A stretch of 64,000 bases of DNA from Dorea phocaeensis (GCF_900240315.1 NZ_OEPZ01000002.1:434001-498000), one strand, 5' to 3'; counted from the first letter of the stretch, positions 15,517 through 25,873 are shown. Numbers and translations: made by a program. The notes: a model not told the origin generated them from the sequence alone.

Positions 15517-15999
15517 TTATAAAGAACGGCTGATATGAAGAACTTCATACTCCATAATTCCTGCCTGTGTCTCTACCTCTACCTGGTCACCCACTTTGCA
15601 TCCCATTAAAGCCTGTCCAACAGGAGACTCATTGGAAATCTTTCCTTCCAGACTGTTCGCCTCAGTTGATCCAACAATCTTGAATTCCATCTCTTCCTCA
15701 AATGTCTTATCGTATACTTTTACAGTACATCCTACGTTGATTTTGTCGTAGTCTACTTCATCCTCTACAACAACTTCTGCATTTTTCAGAATTCCTTCCA
15801 GCTCTTCAATACGCGCTTCGATATCTCTCTGCTCGTCTTTTGCTGCATCATATTCTGCGTTCTCAGACAAGTCACCTTGCTCTCTGGCCTCTTTGATCTT
15901 TCCGGCAACCTCTTTACGCTTTACCACTTTTAAGTTCTCCAACTCGTCTTCCAAAGCCTTCAGTCCTGCATAAGTAAGTAATCTTTTCTTTGCTTCCAT
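15517..15999 (-). CDS. greA: Transcription elongation factor GreA (160 aa)
   Basis: Two-domain architecture: an N-terminal coiled coil with the tip acidic residues in EAREQGDLSENAEYDAAKD (residues 38-56), and a C-terminal FKBP-like domain (NESPVGQALMGCKVGDQVEV). It stimulates transcript cleavage by stalled RNA polymerase. Full family length. It is the first gene after a clear promoter at 16111-16139 and is followed by lysS. Confidence 0.95.
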   Translation of the reverse strand: MEAKKRLLTYAGLKALEDELENLKVVKRKEVAGKIKEAREQGDLSENAEYDAAKDEQRDIEARIEELEGILKNAEVVVEDEVDYDKINVGCTVKVYDKTFEEEMEFKIVGSTEANSLEGKISNESPVGQALMGCKVGDQVEVETQAGIMEYEVLHISRSL

Positions 16000-16110
16000 G
16001 TGTCCTAACCTTTCCTTCCTGTTCTTCTATCTATCCGTCAATTTTAACGTTCTCTTCGTCTAAAATGCTCTTCTAAAATACTGCCAAAAAGAAACTTTCA
16101 CAATTTCATT

Positions 16111-16139
16111 ATTATACATAAACAGGTCTGGCATGTCAA
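16111..16139 (-). promoter_or_regulatory. Promoter of greA-lysS
   Basis: On the minus strand TTGACA (16139-16134) and TATAAT (16116-16111) are spaced by 17 bases: a consensus vegetative promoter about 110 bases before greA. Confidence 0.85.
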
Positions 16140-16236
16140 TGTTTTTCCGCCATTATTCACTGTTTTGCACCATTACACAAGGATTCATCGGATACACAAT
16201 AGAGTATATGCAGAACTTCGCTTTCCCATGAACATT

Positions 16237-17193
16237 TTAACGAATTCTTTCGTTTAGAAGTTCCTGAAGTTCTTCGTAGGATTCCACCTGATTGATCGCA
16301 TCCCGAAGCTTTGCAGATCCTTCCATTCCTTTGGTATACCACGCCACATGTTTTCGCATTTCCCGGATCCCCAAATAATCACCTTTGAATTCAATCTGCA
16401 GTCGGGCATGGCGAAGCATCGTTTCTTTAATTTCCTCTTTGGACGGCCGCCCCGGAAGGATGCCAGTCCTATCGTACTCCACCAGCTCTTGGAAGATCCA
16501 GGGATTCCCCTGCGCGCCCCGGCCAATCATCACACCGTCACAGCCAGTTTCCTGTCGCATCGCCACCGCTTTTTCTCCTGAAGTCACATCTCCATTTCCA
16601 ATAACCGGAATCGAAACCGCTTCCTTCACCTGCCGGATAATATCCCAGTCCGCCTTTCCGGAATAATATTGCTCTCTTGTCCTTCCATGCACTGCCACAG
16701 CAGCCCCGCCGGCCTCTTCAATCACCTTTGCGATTTCTACTGCATTGACTTGATCATCATCAAATCCTTTCCGAATTTTCACCGTTACAGGCTTCTGAAT
16801 CGCTCGCGCCGTCTGATAGACAATATCATACACCAGCTTTGGATTCTTCATCAGCGCAGAACCCTCTCCGTTTTTTACAATCTTCGGCACCGGACACCCC
16901 ATATTAATGTCCAAAATTTGAAACGGCAGCTCCTCAATCCGTTTCGCCTGCTCACTGATAATCACCGGATCTGAGCCAAACAGCTGCAAAGATACCGGAT
17001 ATTCCTTCGGATGAATCGCCAGCAGTGATTTGGTATTCTTGTTCTTATACTGCAGCGCCTTCGCGCTGATCATCTCCATACATAACAGGCCTGCCCCCTG
17101 CTCCTTACATAATAGGCGGAACGGCAGATCTGTCACCCCTGCCATCGGCGCCAGAATGTATGGATTTTCCAATTTTACATTGCCAATATTCAA
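16237..17193 (-). CDS. dusB: tRNA-dihydrouridine synthase (318 aa)
   Basis: FMN-dependent TIM barrel that reduces uridine in the tRNA D-loop. Motifs are LAPMAGVTDLPFR at the start, the catalytic cysteine region NMGCPVPKI, HGRTREQYYSGKADW, and GNGDVTSGEKA plus GRGAQGNPW for FMN phosphate. The ending VESYEELQELLNERIR is typical of the nifR3/DusB branch. It is the last gene of the patatin/argF-birA-coaX block; a long palindrome separates it from coaX. Confidence 0.93.
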   Translation of the reverse strand: MNIGNVKLENPYILAPMAGVTDLPFRLLCKEQGAGLLCMEMISAKALQYKNKNTKSLLAIHPKEYPVSLQLFGSDPVIISEQAKRIEELPFQILDINMGCPVPKIVKNGEGSALMKNPKLVYDIVYQTARAIQKPVTVKIRKGFDDDQVNAVEIAKVIEEAGGAAVAVHGRTREQYYSGKADWDIIRQVKEAVSIPVIGNGDVTSGEKAVAMRQETGCDGVMIGRGAQGNPWIFQELVEYDRTGILPGRPSKEEIKETMLRHARLQIEFKGDYLGIREMRKHVAWYTKGMEGSAKLRDAINQVESYEELQELLNERIR

Positions 17194-17211
17194 TTGGGGA
17201 CACCCCTTTCT

Positions 17212-17255
17212 TCATTTGGGACGGAGTTTTTTGCAAAAAACTCCGTCCCAAATGA
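17212..17255. repeat. 44-bp perfect palindrome (GGGACGGAG repeat family)
   Basis: TCATTTGGGACGGAGTTTTT and its exact complement meet at a central GC. The T6 and A6 tracts sit in the loop-proximal arms. It lies between coaX and dusB. Near-identical copies are at 28333-28370, 53971-54004 and 54983-55016. Confidence 0.9.
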
Positions 17256-17256
17256 A

Positions 17257-18027
17257 CTATTTCTTATTCTTTTCATAAATAATCTGCAGTCCTTTCAACG
17301 TCAACTGCGAATCATACACATCAATAATGTTCGTCTCTGTCGCCACCATTTTGCCAAGGCCTCCACTGGCAATCACCTTCGCATTGAGATAACCGGACTC
17401 TTTACGAATCTTGTTAACAATGTATTCTGTCTGTCCGATCTGACCGTACACCAACCCAGCCTGCATCCCGGACACCGTCTCTTTTGCCAAAATGGAATCC
17501 GGCTTCTTAATCTCAATAGCCGGAAGCATCGCTGCCTGTCCCCACATCGCCTGTGCAGATGTACGGATTCCTGGTGCAATAATTGCCGCTTCAAACGTTC
17601 CGTCCGGTCCCACCAGATCATACGTCGTAGCAGTACCATAGTCGATTACAATGACCGGACCGCCGTGAATGGTGTAAGCCGCAACCGCATCCACAATCCG
17701 GTCGGAACCAATCTGACGTGGATTTTCCATATTAATACGGATTCCGGTTTTAATTCCCGCTGATACCACAATCGGCTTCACGTGAAAATATTTGATAATT
17801 GCACTTCCCAAAGAATGCATAATATCCGGCACAACAGACGCTATAATAACTGCATCCACTCCAGAGCTGTCAATTCCCTGACACTCTATTAATTCCTTCA
17901 ATGTGATTCCATATTCATCAGAGGTTCTCGGAAGTTTCGTCGTCATCCGAAATGTACGAAGCAATTCCTTTCCGCGGAATACTCCCAGTGTAATATTGGT
18001 ATTTCCTACATCAATCACTAATAACAT
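17257..18027 (-). CDS. coaX: Type III pantothenate kinase (256 aa)
   Basis: Acetate-kinase-fold enzyme for the first step of coenzyme A synthesis. Motifs are [16 protein letters not shown] (phosphate 1), [13 protein letters not shown] and [13 protein letters not shown] (pantothenate and adenosine sites), and [10 protein letters not shown] near the end. Full length. Its start directly abuts the stop of the DUF6145-like gene, so it is translationally coupled in the birA operon. Confidence 0.95.
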   Translation of the reverse strand: MLLVIDVGNTNITLGVFRGKELLRTFRMTTKLPRTSDEYGITLKELIECQGIDSSGVDAVIIASVVPDIMHSLGSAIIKYFHVKPIVVSAGIKTGIRINMENPRQIGSDRIVDAVAAYTIHGGPVIVIDYGTATTYDLVGPDGTFEAAIIAPGIRTSAQAMWGQAAMLPAIEIKKPDSILAKETVSGMQAGLVYGQIGQTEYIVNKIRKESGYLNAKVIASGGLGKMVATETNIIDVYDSQLTLKGLQIIYEKNKK

Positions 18028-18360
18028 CTATTCTATCTCCTCTCCCAGGAAGAACACTCTGTAATATAACTGTAATGCTTCCATCAACTCTTCTTTCTCT
18101 CTTTGTAACTGCTTAATCTTAAGCTGACTTCCAATATCGTCAAACATCGGATCGCCCTCTTTTGAAGTTACCTCAAAACACAATTCGCCATCTTCTTCAT
18201 ACACCAGCGTGAGGATTCCACCAACATCATGTACGTACAATACACACATAATTTTCAATTCATCCTTCACATGGTCCGGAAGTTGTTCAAAATCTGGATT
18301 CAGATAATATTTTTCTTCATAAGAATTCGCACCGCATAGTACGACTTTTCCATCATACAT
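18028..18360 (-). CDS. DUF6145-like hypothetical protein (110 aa)
   Basis: Start at 18360 (MYDGKVVLCGANSYEEKYY) because AGAGGAG lies 9 bases before it; the ATG at 18366 is too close. The protein is an acidic soluble domain (DHVKDELKIMCVLYVHDVGG, TLVYEEDGELCFEV) with a helical C-terminus (LKIKQLQREKEELMEALQL). It matches the DUF6145 family of Lachnospiraceae as I remember it. It overlaps the end of birA by 8 bases and abuts coaX, so it travels with them. Function unknown. Confidence 0.7.
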   Translation of the reverse strand: MYDGKVVLCGANSYEEKYYLNPDFEQLPDHVKDELKIMCVLYVHDVGGILTLVYEEDGELCFEVTSKEGDPMFDDIGSQLKIKQLQREKEELMEALQLYYRVFFLGEEIE

Positions 18361-19333
18361 AACCATATACTCCTCTCACCGATACTTCTCCCGCGAAGAT
18401 CTCCCGCTTCTGTCCATCTGCGGTTTTCACAATCAGCTCTCCACTGCTGTTAATCCCCAGTGCATATGCTTCATACTCCTGCCCCGGCTCCAACACCAGA
18501 ACTTCCCGCTCCCGGTTCACCAGCAATTCGTTATATTCATCCAAAAAACCTGACAAGTCCTCGGTCTTTTCAAAAATCTGATAGTATTTCTCAAAGCTCT
18601 CCATGACTGCGGCAATCACTGTCGCACGCTGTATCTCTTGACCGGATTCCAACTTCAAAGACGTCGCCTTTTCCCGAAGTTCTTCCGGAAACGTCTCCTG
18701 ATTGCAGTTGATTCCTACACCGACTACTACATAATTAATATAGTCAATCTCCGCGCTCATCTCCGTCAGAATACCACAGATTTTCTTTCCATTCAATATA
18801 ATATCGTTCGGCCACTTGATCTGGGTGGAAAGTCCTGTCACCTCCCGAATCCCATCTGCCACCGCCAGCGCCATCAAAAGCGTCATCTGAGGAGCCTTCC
18901 CAGGAAGGATCTTCGGCCGCAGAAGAAGTGTCATGTAAATACTGGTTCCAGACGGCGACTCCCAGCTTCTTCCTCTCCTGCCTTTTCCTGAAATCTGGCA
19001 GTCTGCCACATACAGACTCCCGTGAGCTTCTCCCTTTTCCCCTGCCTCCTTGGCTCGGAGATTGGTCGAATCCGTCTCTTCAAAATATACCACGCGCCGC
19101 CCGGCCCATTCGCTCTTTATGGAGCTTTCAATCTCGGTCCCGGACAAAGATGCGCAGCTTCCAATAAGGCGGTATCCCTTATTGCGTACCGCCTCAATCT
19201 CATATCCTTCTTTTTTCAGTTGTTCCATAACCTTCCACACTGCTGTACGGGACACCTGAAACCGATCGCATAACTGCTGCCCGGAAAGATAGCCGTCACT
19301 GTCCTTTAACAGTTTCAATATCTCTGCTTTCAT
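18353..19333 (-). CDS. birA: Bifunctional biotin-protein ligase/repressor BirA (326 aa)
   Basis: An N-terminal winged helix (residues 1-60; CDRFQVSRTAVWKVMEQLKK) is followed by the ligase domain with FEETDSTNLRAKEAG, the biotinyl-AMP loop SGKGRRGRSWESP and IKWPNDIILNGKKICGIL. A C-terminal SH3-like domain ends in GEVSVRGVYGYV. It activates biotin and attaches it to acceptor carboxylases, and represses biotin genes. It is 17 bases after argF. Confidence 0.94.
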   Translation of the reverse strand: MKAEILKLLKDSDGYLSGQQLCDRFQVSRTAVWKVMEQLKKEGYEIEAVRNKGYRLIGSCASLSGTEIESSIKSEWAGRRVVYFEETDSTNLRAKEAGEKGEAHGSLYVADCQISGKGRRGRSWESPSGTSIYMTLLLRPKILPGKAPQMTLLMALAVADGIREVTGLSTQIKWPNDIILNGKKICGILTEMSAEIDYINYVVVGVGINCNQETFPEELREKATSLKLESGQEIQRATVIAAVMESFEKYYQIFEKTEDLSGFLDEYNELLVNREREVLVLEPGQEYEAYALGINSSGELIVKTADGQKREIFAGEVSVRGVYGYV

Positions 19334-19349
19334 CGCGTTTTGCCCTGCC

Positions 19350-20342
19350 TTACCACTCGCCCAGTGTCGCTACCATAATCGCTTTAATCGTATGCATTCG
19401 ATTTTCCGCTTCATCAAATACTTTTGACTGCGCAGATTCAAACACTTCATCCGTCACTTCCATATCATTCAGACCGTATTTTTCTTTGATCTCTTTCCCA
19501 ATCTTTGTCTCCAGATCATGGAACGCCGGCAGACAATGTAAGAAGATCGCTTCTTCTCCTGCATTTTTCATCACTTCGCTTGTCACCTTGTAAGGAGACA
19601 ATTCGCGGATCCGCTCTTCCCAAACTTCATCCGGCTCTCCCATGGACACCCATACATCTGTATATACTACGTCCGCATCCTTCGTGCCTTCCTTCACGTC
19701 TTCGGTCAACGTAATGGTCGCACCGCTTTCCTTGGCATATTCCCGGCACAGGTCTACCAATTCCTGATTTGGAAAATAATTCTTACTGGTGCATGCCACA
19801 AAATGCATTCCCATCTTCGCACAGGCAATCATCAGCGAATTTCCCATATTATAGCGGGCATCTCCCATATAAACGAGACGAATTCCCGCCAGTTTTCCGA
19901 AATGCTCCCGAATTGTCAGAAGATCCGCCAACATTTGTGTCGGATGAAATTCATTGGTTAATCCATTCCAAACCGGAACGCCGGCATAGTGGGCAAGCTC
20001 TTCTACGATTTCCTGTCCATAGCCACGGTACTCGATTCCGTCAAACATTCTTCCCAACACTCTTGCGGTATCTGCAATACTTTCCTTCTTCCCGATCTGA
20101 GATGCACTCGGCGCAAGATAAGTGGTTCCCATTCCCATATCATGGGCAGCAATCTCAAAGGAACATCTGGTTCTGGTACTGGTCTTTTCAAAAATCAGTG
20201 CCACATTCTTCCCTCTGTAATAATCAATCGGAACTCCGTTTTTCTTTTTCTCCTTCAAATCTGCCGCCAGATCAAGCAGGTATGTGATCTCTTCTGCTGT
20301 ATAATCTTTCAGTGTCAAAAAATTTCGTCCTTTTAAATTCAT
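19350..20342 (-). CDS. argF: Ornithine carbamoyltransferase module with its own start (330 aa)
   Basis: The ATG at 20342 has GAGGGA six bases upstream, so the OTC part can be translated independently of the patatin frame. It has the carbamoyl-phosphate site STRTR (in [16 protein letters not shown]), the ornithine-side motif [22 protein letters not shown], and the C-terminal catalytic HCLP ([10 protein letters not shown]). The length of 330 residues is that of a free-standing family member, which favours this as the ancestral start. Confidence 0.85.
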   Translation of the reverse strand: MNLKGRNFLTLKDYTAEEITYLLDLAADLKEKKKNGVPIDYYRGKNVALIFEKTSTRTRCSFEIAAHDMGMGTTYLAPSASQIGKKESIADTARVLGRMFDGIEYRGYGQEIVEELAHYAGVPVWNGLTNEFHPTQMLADLLTIREHFGKLAGIRLVYMGDARYNMGNSLMIACAKMGMHFVACTSKNYFPNQELVDLCREYAKESGATITLTEDVKEGTKDADVVYTDVWVSMGEPDEVWEERIRELSPYKVTSEVMKNAGEEAIFLHCLPAFHDLETKIGKEIKEKYGLNDMEVTDEVFESAQSKVFDEAENRMHTIKAIMVATLGEW

Positions 20343-21443
20343 CTTTCGTCCCTCTTTCAATCTCATCAATACGTGTACGAACCTTGGAAGGTCCCATTGG
20401 TTGCATAAAAATTCATGTTTCTTACATATTATACCATATAATTCATCCACTGTGTATATCTGATACTTTGAAATCCGAAGTAATTTCGCCGCCGCTTCCA
20501 GCATTCCCAGATATAATTCCTTTTCACTGCTTGCAAATGACAGCTTCAGCTGGAAGGCAATTTCTGCTTTTTCCATGTCCCGAAGCCCCGACAATAACTC
20601 TTCATAATAAGCATCTTCATGTGTCTGCTCCAAATAATAAATGGTTCCTTCCAGCCCATACAGCATTCTCTTCGCATCAAAATATCCTATCTTTAGATTC
20701 TGCCTGCTTCTCTTTTTCGAAAACTCAATAATACTGCCCAGCTTTACGCGCGGCGCAATCACATATTTCTCCCCGCTCTGCGGCATCCGAACCTTCGGCT
20801 CCCGCCCCGGCCCATAGATTCTGACTTCAATCACATTCTCATATCCGCGTTTCACTAAAGAACCCAGCGGAACATTATTCACCACGCCGCCGTCCAAATA
20901 AGTTTTACCATGGAGCGGTTCATTCTTAAATCCCAAAAGGTAAGCACTTGCCAGTAAGAAATCTTCTAACAATCCCTCGGGAATATCCTCAAGCGCAAGA
21001 TCCAGCTCCTTCATCTCTGTTACAGAAAATGTAAGCAGGAAGAACTTCATTTCCGATGTCCGAATCGCCTCTTCATCGATCATCTCATGGATGAGTTTTT
21101 TAAGCGGTGTGATATCCACACCGCCTTCTTTGAGCTTTCCCCATAATTCATTTAGTATTTCCCGTACCGGCGTCTCCCGGCGAAACAGACGTTCCATCCA
21201 CTCATCTTCCACGTCCATCACTTTGGAAAATGTTATTTCACTCCAGATCTCCTCTGCTTTTTCCACGTCTCCCATGCAAACGAGGGCGCCATTTAATGCG
21301 CCCACGGATGTACCCGCCACTGCACTGATTTTGACGCCGGCTTCCCGAAGTGCCTTCCACGCTCCGATCTGGTATGCCCCTCTTGCACCGCCTCCATCAA
21401 ATACAAGGCCATATTCTTTTGTCATATCAAGGACTGGTTTCAT
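19350..21443 (-). CDS. Patatin-like phospholipase fused in frame to ornithine carbamoyltransferase (697 aa)
   Basis: One uninterrupted frame holds two enzymes. The start is ATG 21443 ([19 protein letters not shown]) after GAGGAG. Residues 1-360 are a patatin lipase: oxyanion hole [13 protein letters not shown], nucleophile motif GTSVG, and the DGG of the Ser-Asp dyad ([15 protein letters not shown]). Residues 368-697 are a complete ornithine carbamoyltransferase starting [15 protein letters not shown]. The junction reads [16 protein letters not shown] without a stop. Either a true bifunctional protein or loss of a stop between two adjacent genes; an internal ribosome site would still allow separate OTC synthesis. 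The OTC domain makes citrulline for arginine synthesis. It heads the birA-coaX-dusB operon. Confidence 0.85.
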   Translation of the reverse strand: MKPVLDMTKEYGLVFDGGGARGAYQIGAWKALREAGVKISAVAGTSVGALNGALVCMGDVEKAEEIWSEITFSKVMDVEDEWMERLFRRETPVREILNELWGKLKEGGVDITPLKKLIHEMIDEEAIRTSEMKFFLLTFSVTEMKELDLALEDIPEGLLEDFLLASAYLLGFKNEPLHGKTYLDGGVVNNVPLGSLVKRGYENVIEVRIYGPGREPKVRMPQSGEKYVIAPRVKLGSIIEFSKKRSRQNLKIGYFDAKRMLYGLEGTIYYLEQTHEDAYYEELLSGLRDMEKAEIAFQLKLSFASSEKELYLGMLEAAAKLLRISKYQIYTVDELYGIICKKHEFLCNQWDLPRFVHVLMRLKEGRKMNLKGRNFLTLKDYTAEEITYLLDLAADLKEKKKNGVPIDYYRGKNVALIFEKTSTRTRCSFEIAAHDMGMGTTYLAPSASQIGKKESIADTARVLGRMFDGIEYRGYGQEIVEELAHYAGVPVWNGLTNEFHPTQMLADLLTIREHFGKLAGIRLVYMGDARYNMGNSLMIACAKMGMHFVACTSKNYFPNQELVDLCREYAKESGATITLTEDVKEGTKDADVVYTDVWVSMGEPDEVWEERIRELSPYKVTSEVMKNAGEEAIFLHCLPAFHDLETKIGKEIKEKYGLNDMEVTDEVFESAQSKVFDEAENRMHTIKAIMVATLGEW

Positions 21444-21444
21444 A

Positions 21445-22389
21445 TTACTCCTCTTTTTCCCCAATCTCTACCAACGATTTTACGAGTCCTGCAATTCCCT
21501 GAATTTCTGACGGAATGATAATCTTTGTTGCCTTTCCGTCTGCCGCTTTCTCAAATGCTTCCAAGCTCTTCATAGTAAGTACTGCCTCATCTGCTCCGGC
21601 TTCCTTCAGATAACGGATACCGTCTGCATTTGCCTGCTGCACCTTAAGAATGGCCTCTGCTTCACCTTCTGCCTCACGAATCATCGCTTCCTTCTGAGCC
21701 TCCGCATGAAGAATTGCCGCCTGCTTATCCGCCTCCGCATTTAAAATAGCAGATTCTTTGTGACCTTCTGCCACCAGGATGGTAGACTTCTTCTCACCTT
21801 CCGCGCGAAGAATTGCTTCTCGTCTTTCACGCTCTGCCTTCATCTGCTTCTCCATCGCATCCTGAATCGCTGCCGGAGGAATAATGTTCTTAAGCTCTAC
21901 ACGATTCACCTTAATTCCCCAAGGATCCGTTGCCACATCAAGAGATGCCCGCATCTTGGTATTAATCGTCTCTCTGGACGTTAATGTCTGGTCAAGCTCC
22001 AGATCTCCGATAATATTTCTAAGAGTCGTTGCCGTCAGATTTTCAATCGCCATAATCGGGCTGGCAACACCATAACAGAACATCTTTGGATCTGTAATCT
22101 GATAGAACACAACAGTGTCAATCCGCATCGTTACATTATCCTTTGTAATCACTGGCTGCGGCGCAAAGTCTACAACCTGTTCCTTCAAATCTACCTTTCT
22201 TGCCACGCGATCAATAATCGGGATTTTAAAATGAAGCCCGGTTCCCCATGTCGCCTGATAAGCTCCCAGTCGTTCAATTACCAGCGCCTGTGCCTGTTTT
22301 ACAACTCTGACACAAGAAATCAGAACCAACACAACTACAATCAACAAAACGAACAACAACATAATTCCTACTACGCCAAAACTACTCAT
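21445..22389 (-). CDS. SPFH/band-7 membrane protein (stomatin-like, 314 aa)
   Basis: An N-terminal membrane span ([20 protein letters not shown]) precedes the band-7 domain ([40 protein letters not shown]). A long Ala/Glu/Lys coiled coil (residues 185-270, [20 protein letters not shown]) follows. It forms oligomeric membrane rings involved in microdomain organisation. It overlaps the NfeD-like gene by 8 bases; SPFH/NfeD pairs are a known conserved unit. The end abuts the patatin gene. Confidence 0.9.
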   Translation of the reverse strand: MSSFGVVGIMLLFVLLIVVVLVLISCVRVVKQAQALVIERLGAYQATWGTGLHFKIPIIDRVARKVDLKEQVVDFAPQPVITKDNVTMRIDTVVFYQITDPKMFCYGVASPIMAIENLTATTLRNIIGDLELDQTLTSRETINTKMRASLDVATDPWGIKVNRVELKNIIPPAAIQDAMEKQMKAERERREAILRAEGEKKSTILVAEGHKESAILNAEADKQAAILHAEAQKEAMIREAEGEAEAILKVQQANADGIRYLKEAGADEAVLTMKSLEAFEKAADGKATKIIIPSEIQGIAGLVKSLVEIGEKEE

Positions 22390-22825
22390 GTCTTTCCTCC
22401 TTCTCCCTCACAATCAGTTTTACACCCTGGATTCCTTCGATCACAACCACCTTATTTTTTGCGATCTTTCCATTTGGTTCATCCGTTTTTGCGGACCATT
22501 CCTGCCCCCGGACTTCTACCAGCCCCGCAGCCTGCAAGGTATCAATATCTTCCAATACCAGCGCCTGCTGCCCGATCAGGCTCTCCGCATTCGTCTTCTG
22601 CCTCTCCTGATTAAAGTATTTCACTGCAATCGGCCTTGTCAACACCAGAAGCAGAACCGAAACCACAAGGAACACCAGAATCTGAATTCCCGTTCCGAAG
22701 CCAATCAGCCCGGCAGCCATAGCCGCCAGCGCTCCGCCTGCAAACCAGATTGTCGTCAAACCCATCGTTACAATCTCAATAATCAGCAAAATCACAAAAA
22801 TCGCAAGCCAATATATTGTCTGCAT
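22382..22825 (-). CDS. NfeD-like membrane protein (147 aa)
   Basis: Three or four N-terminal membrane spans (YWLAIFVILLIIEIVTMGL, GFGTGIQILVFLVVSVLLLV) are followed by a soluble OB-fold domain (LIGQQALVLEDIDTLQAAG, GQEWSAKTDEP, VVVIEGIQGVKLIV). This is the short NfeD form without the protease domain. It precedes and overlaps the SPFH gene, its usual partner. Confidence 0.9.
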   Translation of the reverse strand: MQTIYWLAIFVILLIIEIVTMGLTTIWFAGGALAAMAAGLIGFGTGIQILVFLVVSVLLLVLTRPIAVKYFNQERQKTNAESLIGQQALVLEDIDTLQAAGLVEVRGQEWSAKTDEPNGKIAKNKVVVIEGIQGVKLIVREKEERHE

Positions 22826-22953
22826 AAACGCCTCCCCTTCCCATACTGCTTAGTATATCTTTTTTCCATATTACTATACTTCGGAATGAATTACTATACT
22901 TTTTTTCATCTTGCCTTTCGGATTCTGACATCTTCTTTTTATATTTTCAAAAT

Positions 22954-23748
22954 TCAGACGTTTTTTCTTCTCTGTCTTGCTGCTTCAAACATCAGCACCG
23001 AAGCTGCAATCGCTGCATTCAGAGATTCTACCTGCCCTTCCATTGGGATCTTTACATAGGTATCCGCAAGACCTGCAATCTCATCGGATAGTCCATTTCC
23101 TTCATTTCCAATCAAAAACGCACACGGCTCTACATAATCTTCCTCGTCATAATCGCGAACTCCACCAAGATGTGCTGCATAGCTTTTAATGCCCATCTCC
23201 TTTAAGTTTTCCAGTGCATCTGCCAGATCCGGGACATAGACAAAAGGCATCCGATAGACGGAACCCATGGTAGAACGAATCGTCTTGGGATTATAAAGAT
23301 CGACACAATCCTCACTCAGAATAATTCCGGTCACCCCTGCGCCCTCTGCCGTCCGAAGAATGGTTCCAAGATTCCCCGGATCCTGAAGACGCTCTAGCAC
23401 CATCAAAAGCGGGGAGTCTCCCTGCGCCACTTCTGACAACGTATAATGCTTTTGCTTCACTACGCACAGAATCCCCTGCGGCGTTTTCGTATCTGACGCA
23501 TACTGAAATACGGAATCCGACAATTCTTCCAGCTTAGCCTGGCTCTTCTTCATCACCTGCCGGATGACCTCGCCTTCCTTCTTATAAAAAGATTCCGATA
23601 CATACACTTCCTTAAGAAGCTCCGGCGGCACTTCCCGGAACATTCGGATCCCCTCGGTCAGAAATACGTCCTCCTCTTCTCTTACTTTCCTCTTCTTTTT
23701 CAGGTTTACCAACCTCTTCACTCTGGCGTTTGACGTACTTGTTATCAT
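22954..23748 (-). CDS. TrmH/SpoU-family RNA 2'-O-methyltransferase (264 aa)
   Basis: Start at ATG 23748 (MITSTSNARVKRLVNLKKK). An N-terminal substrate-binding domain of L30-like fold is followed by a knotted SPOUT domain with the three family motifs: LERLQDPGNLGTILRTAEG, FLIGNEGNGLSDEI, and IPMEGQVESLNAAIAASVLM. It probably methylates ribose in rRNA, as other 23S enzymes of this type do. It is monocistronic by spacing. Confidence 0.9.
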   Translation of the reverse strand: MITSTSNARVKRLVNLKKKRKVREEEDVFLTEGIRMFREVPPELLKEVYVSESFYKKEGEVIRQVMKKSQAKLEELSDSVFQYASDTKTPQGILCVVKQKHYTLSEVAQGDSPLLMVLERLQDPGNLGTILRTAEGAGVTGIILSEDCVDLYNPKTIRSTMGSVYRMPFVYVPDLADALENLKEMGIKSYAAHLGGVRDYDEEDYVEPCAFLIGNEGNGLSDEIAGLADTYVKIPMEGQVESLNAAIAASVLMFEAARQRRKNV

Positions 23749-23822
23749 ATGTTTCAACCTTTCTCTTTTCGCTTCCTTCTATTAATCTTACGATGTTCCA
23801 CAGCCCTCACACTTTACAGCGT

Positions 23823-24464
23823 CTATATTTTTTCCAGTGCATAGTTGGAACCTATAATGATGAGTGTCATATCTTCCTGCAGAGCCCTTTCCGGATCTGG
23901 GTTCACTTCTACCTCTTCTCCTATTTTGATACCGACTACATTGACGTCATGGGATCGCCGCACATCTAGCTGCTGCAACGACTTACCTACCCATTCCTTC
24001 GGAATGGCAATTTCAATAATACTGTAATCCGGCGACAATGCAATCCAATCTGCGAAATTAGAAGACATCAATGTTTTCGCAACTCTAACCCCCATCTCCA
24101 TCTCTGGGAAAATCACCGCATCTGCCCCGATCTTCTTAAGAATGGTTGCATGAAGCTCATTTTTTGCCTTGGCAATTACATAGGGTACTCCAATTTCTTT
24201 TGAAACCAACGTCGCCATAACACTGGCCTCCATATCATCTGCAACGGCAACCACTACGCCGTCCAGGTTCCGGGTTCCAAGAGATTTGATAACCTCCGGA
24301 TCTCCTGCATTTGCCTTGATTGCATAGGAGACCTGTTCCGATATCTCCTGCACATGTTCCATATGATTATCCACCGCAACCACTTCACAGCCAAGCTGCT
24401 GCAGTGTTACCGCTACACTCGCTCCAAAACTTCCCAGTCCAAATACCGCAAACTGCTTTTTCAT
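23823..24464 (-). CDS. Potassium uptake regulator TrkA/KtrA-type (213 aa)
   Basis: A Rossmann RCK-N domain (FAVFGLGSFGASVAVTLQQL, VVAVDNHMEHVQEISE) and an RCK-C domain (EVEVNPDPERALQEDMTLII). It is the single-unit (KtrA-like) form. It binds nucleotide and gates the TrkH-type channel encoded 29 bases upstream on the same strand. Confidence 0.93.
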   Translation of the reverse strand: MKKQFAVFGLGSFGASVAVTLQQLGCEVVAVDNHMEHVQEISEQVSYAIKANAGDPEVIKSLGTRNLDGVVVAVADDMEASVMATLVSKEIGVPYVIAKAKNELHATILKKIGADAVIFPEMEMGVRVAKTLMSSNFADWIALSPDYSIIEIAIPKEWVGKSLQQLDVRRSHDVNVVGIKIGEEVEVNPDPERALQEDMTLIIIGSNYALEKI

Positions 24465-24493
24465 CTTGATACCTCCATATGTTTCCCTGTTCT

Positions 24494-25873
24494 CTATCCA
24501 ACCATAATCCGTTCCTGTGGCAATTCTCGCAGCTTATCTTGCGGATTTTGTTTTCCCGCAAAAGAAAGCGCCAGTGTCATCGGTCCAATTCTTCCTACAT
24601 ACATTAAAAACATAATAATCACCTGACTGACCCGTTTCAGCTGCGGTGTCAGATCCGCTGTCAAGCCCACCGTTCCAATTGCAGAACTCGTTTCAAACAA
24701 AACATCCGTCATCGCAACACTGTCCTTTTCAATCATAAGTATCGCCAAGGTTCCTCCAATCAAAATCAAAAAAGCAAGTGTTACTACTGCAAAACCTGTA
24801 CGAAAATTTGAAACCGTAATTTTTCTTCCAAAACACTCTGCGTCTTTTCCTCCCCGGATCAAAGTAATACACCACAGCACCAGCATTGCAATCGTTGTCG
24901 TCTTCACACCGCCGGCAGTTCCTCCTGGCGAACCACCGATGAACATCAGGATACTGCTGACCAGTTTGGTCTCCTCGTGCAATGCCCCCTGCGAAATCGT
25001 GTAAAATCCTGCTGTCCTTGTCGTCACCGACTGGAACATGGATGCCATTACCTTATCGCCCAATGGCATACCGCCCAAGGTATCCGGATTACTGTATTCC
25101 ATCAGAAAGACGGCAAGAGCTCCAACAAGAAGCAGTACCAGTGTCGTCACAATCGCAAGCTTAGAATGAAGTTTCAGCCTGGTAAACCACCATTTTTTCG
25201 GCACTTCTTTTTTATAAATGCGGCGTACATTTCCAATCACGTCATACCATACAACGAAGCCGATACCGCTGAGAACAACTAGCATCATCGTCGTAAAATT
25301 AACGAGTGGATTGCCCGCATAGCCTGCTAGGCTGTCTGCGCCCAAGATATCGATTCCCGCATTACAAAATGCAGACACTGCGTGAAATACCGCATAGGCA
25401 GCTCCGCGAAGCAGTCCGTATTCCGGCACAAACTGAAATGCATACAAAAGGGCTCCCACACCTTCCACCACGAAAGTACCGAGAATGACTTTGCGCACCA
25501 TGCCAACCACGCCTCCGAGTCCATCCATACTGTAACTTTCCTGCATAACCACACGTTCTCTTAGCGTAATTCGCTTTTTTAAAAGCAGGAAAAAGGCCGT
25601 CGCACAGCCTATGACGCCTAGACCGCCAATTTGTATCAAAATCAACAGAACCACCTTTCCCACAACGGTAAACTGCGCTGCCGGCACGATGGTCACAAGT
25701 CCTGTCACACACACTGCTGATGTAGACGTAAACAACGCGTCCATAAACGCAATCGGCTCCTGATTACAGATGGGAAGCCACAACAAAAAGGCTCCTGCCA
25801 AAATCACACCGAAAAATCCCACCGTCAGGATACGCATCGTATTCCAACGGATATTTTTCTTTTTTTGTCGCAT
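24494..25873 (-). CDS. TrkH/KtrB-type potassium transporter (459 aa)
   Basis: Membrane protein with four repeated pore units. Selectivity-type segments are seen as TSTSAVCVTGLVT (residues 50-62), AVSAFCNAGIDI, TTRTAGFYTI and SSAIGTVGLTADL; each carries the filter glycine. It takes up K+ with the RCK subunit encoded directly downstream. Confidence 0.93.
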   Translation of the reverse strand: MRQKKKNIRWNTMRILTVGFFGVILAGAFLLWLPICNQEPIAFMDALFTSTSAVCVTGLVTIVPAAQFTVVGKVVLLILIQIGGLGVIGCATAFFLLLKKRITLRERVVMQESYSMDGLGGVVGMVRKVILGTFVVEGVGALLYAFQFVPEYGLLRGAAYAVFHAVSAFCNAGIDILGADSLAGYAGNPLVNFTTMMLVVLSGIGFVVWYDVIGNVRRIYKKEVPKKWWFTRLKLHSKLAIVTTLVLLLVGALAVFLMEYSNPDTLGGMPLGDKVMASMFQSVTTRTAGFYTISQGALHEETKLVSSILMFIGGSPGGTAGGVKTTTIAMLVLWCITLIRGGKDAECFGRKITVSNFRTGFAVVTLAFLILIGGTLAILMIEKDSVAMTDVLFETSSAIGTVGLTADLTPQLKRVSQVIIMFLMYVGRIGPMTLALSFAGKQNPQDKLRELPQERIMVG

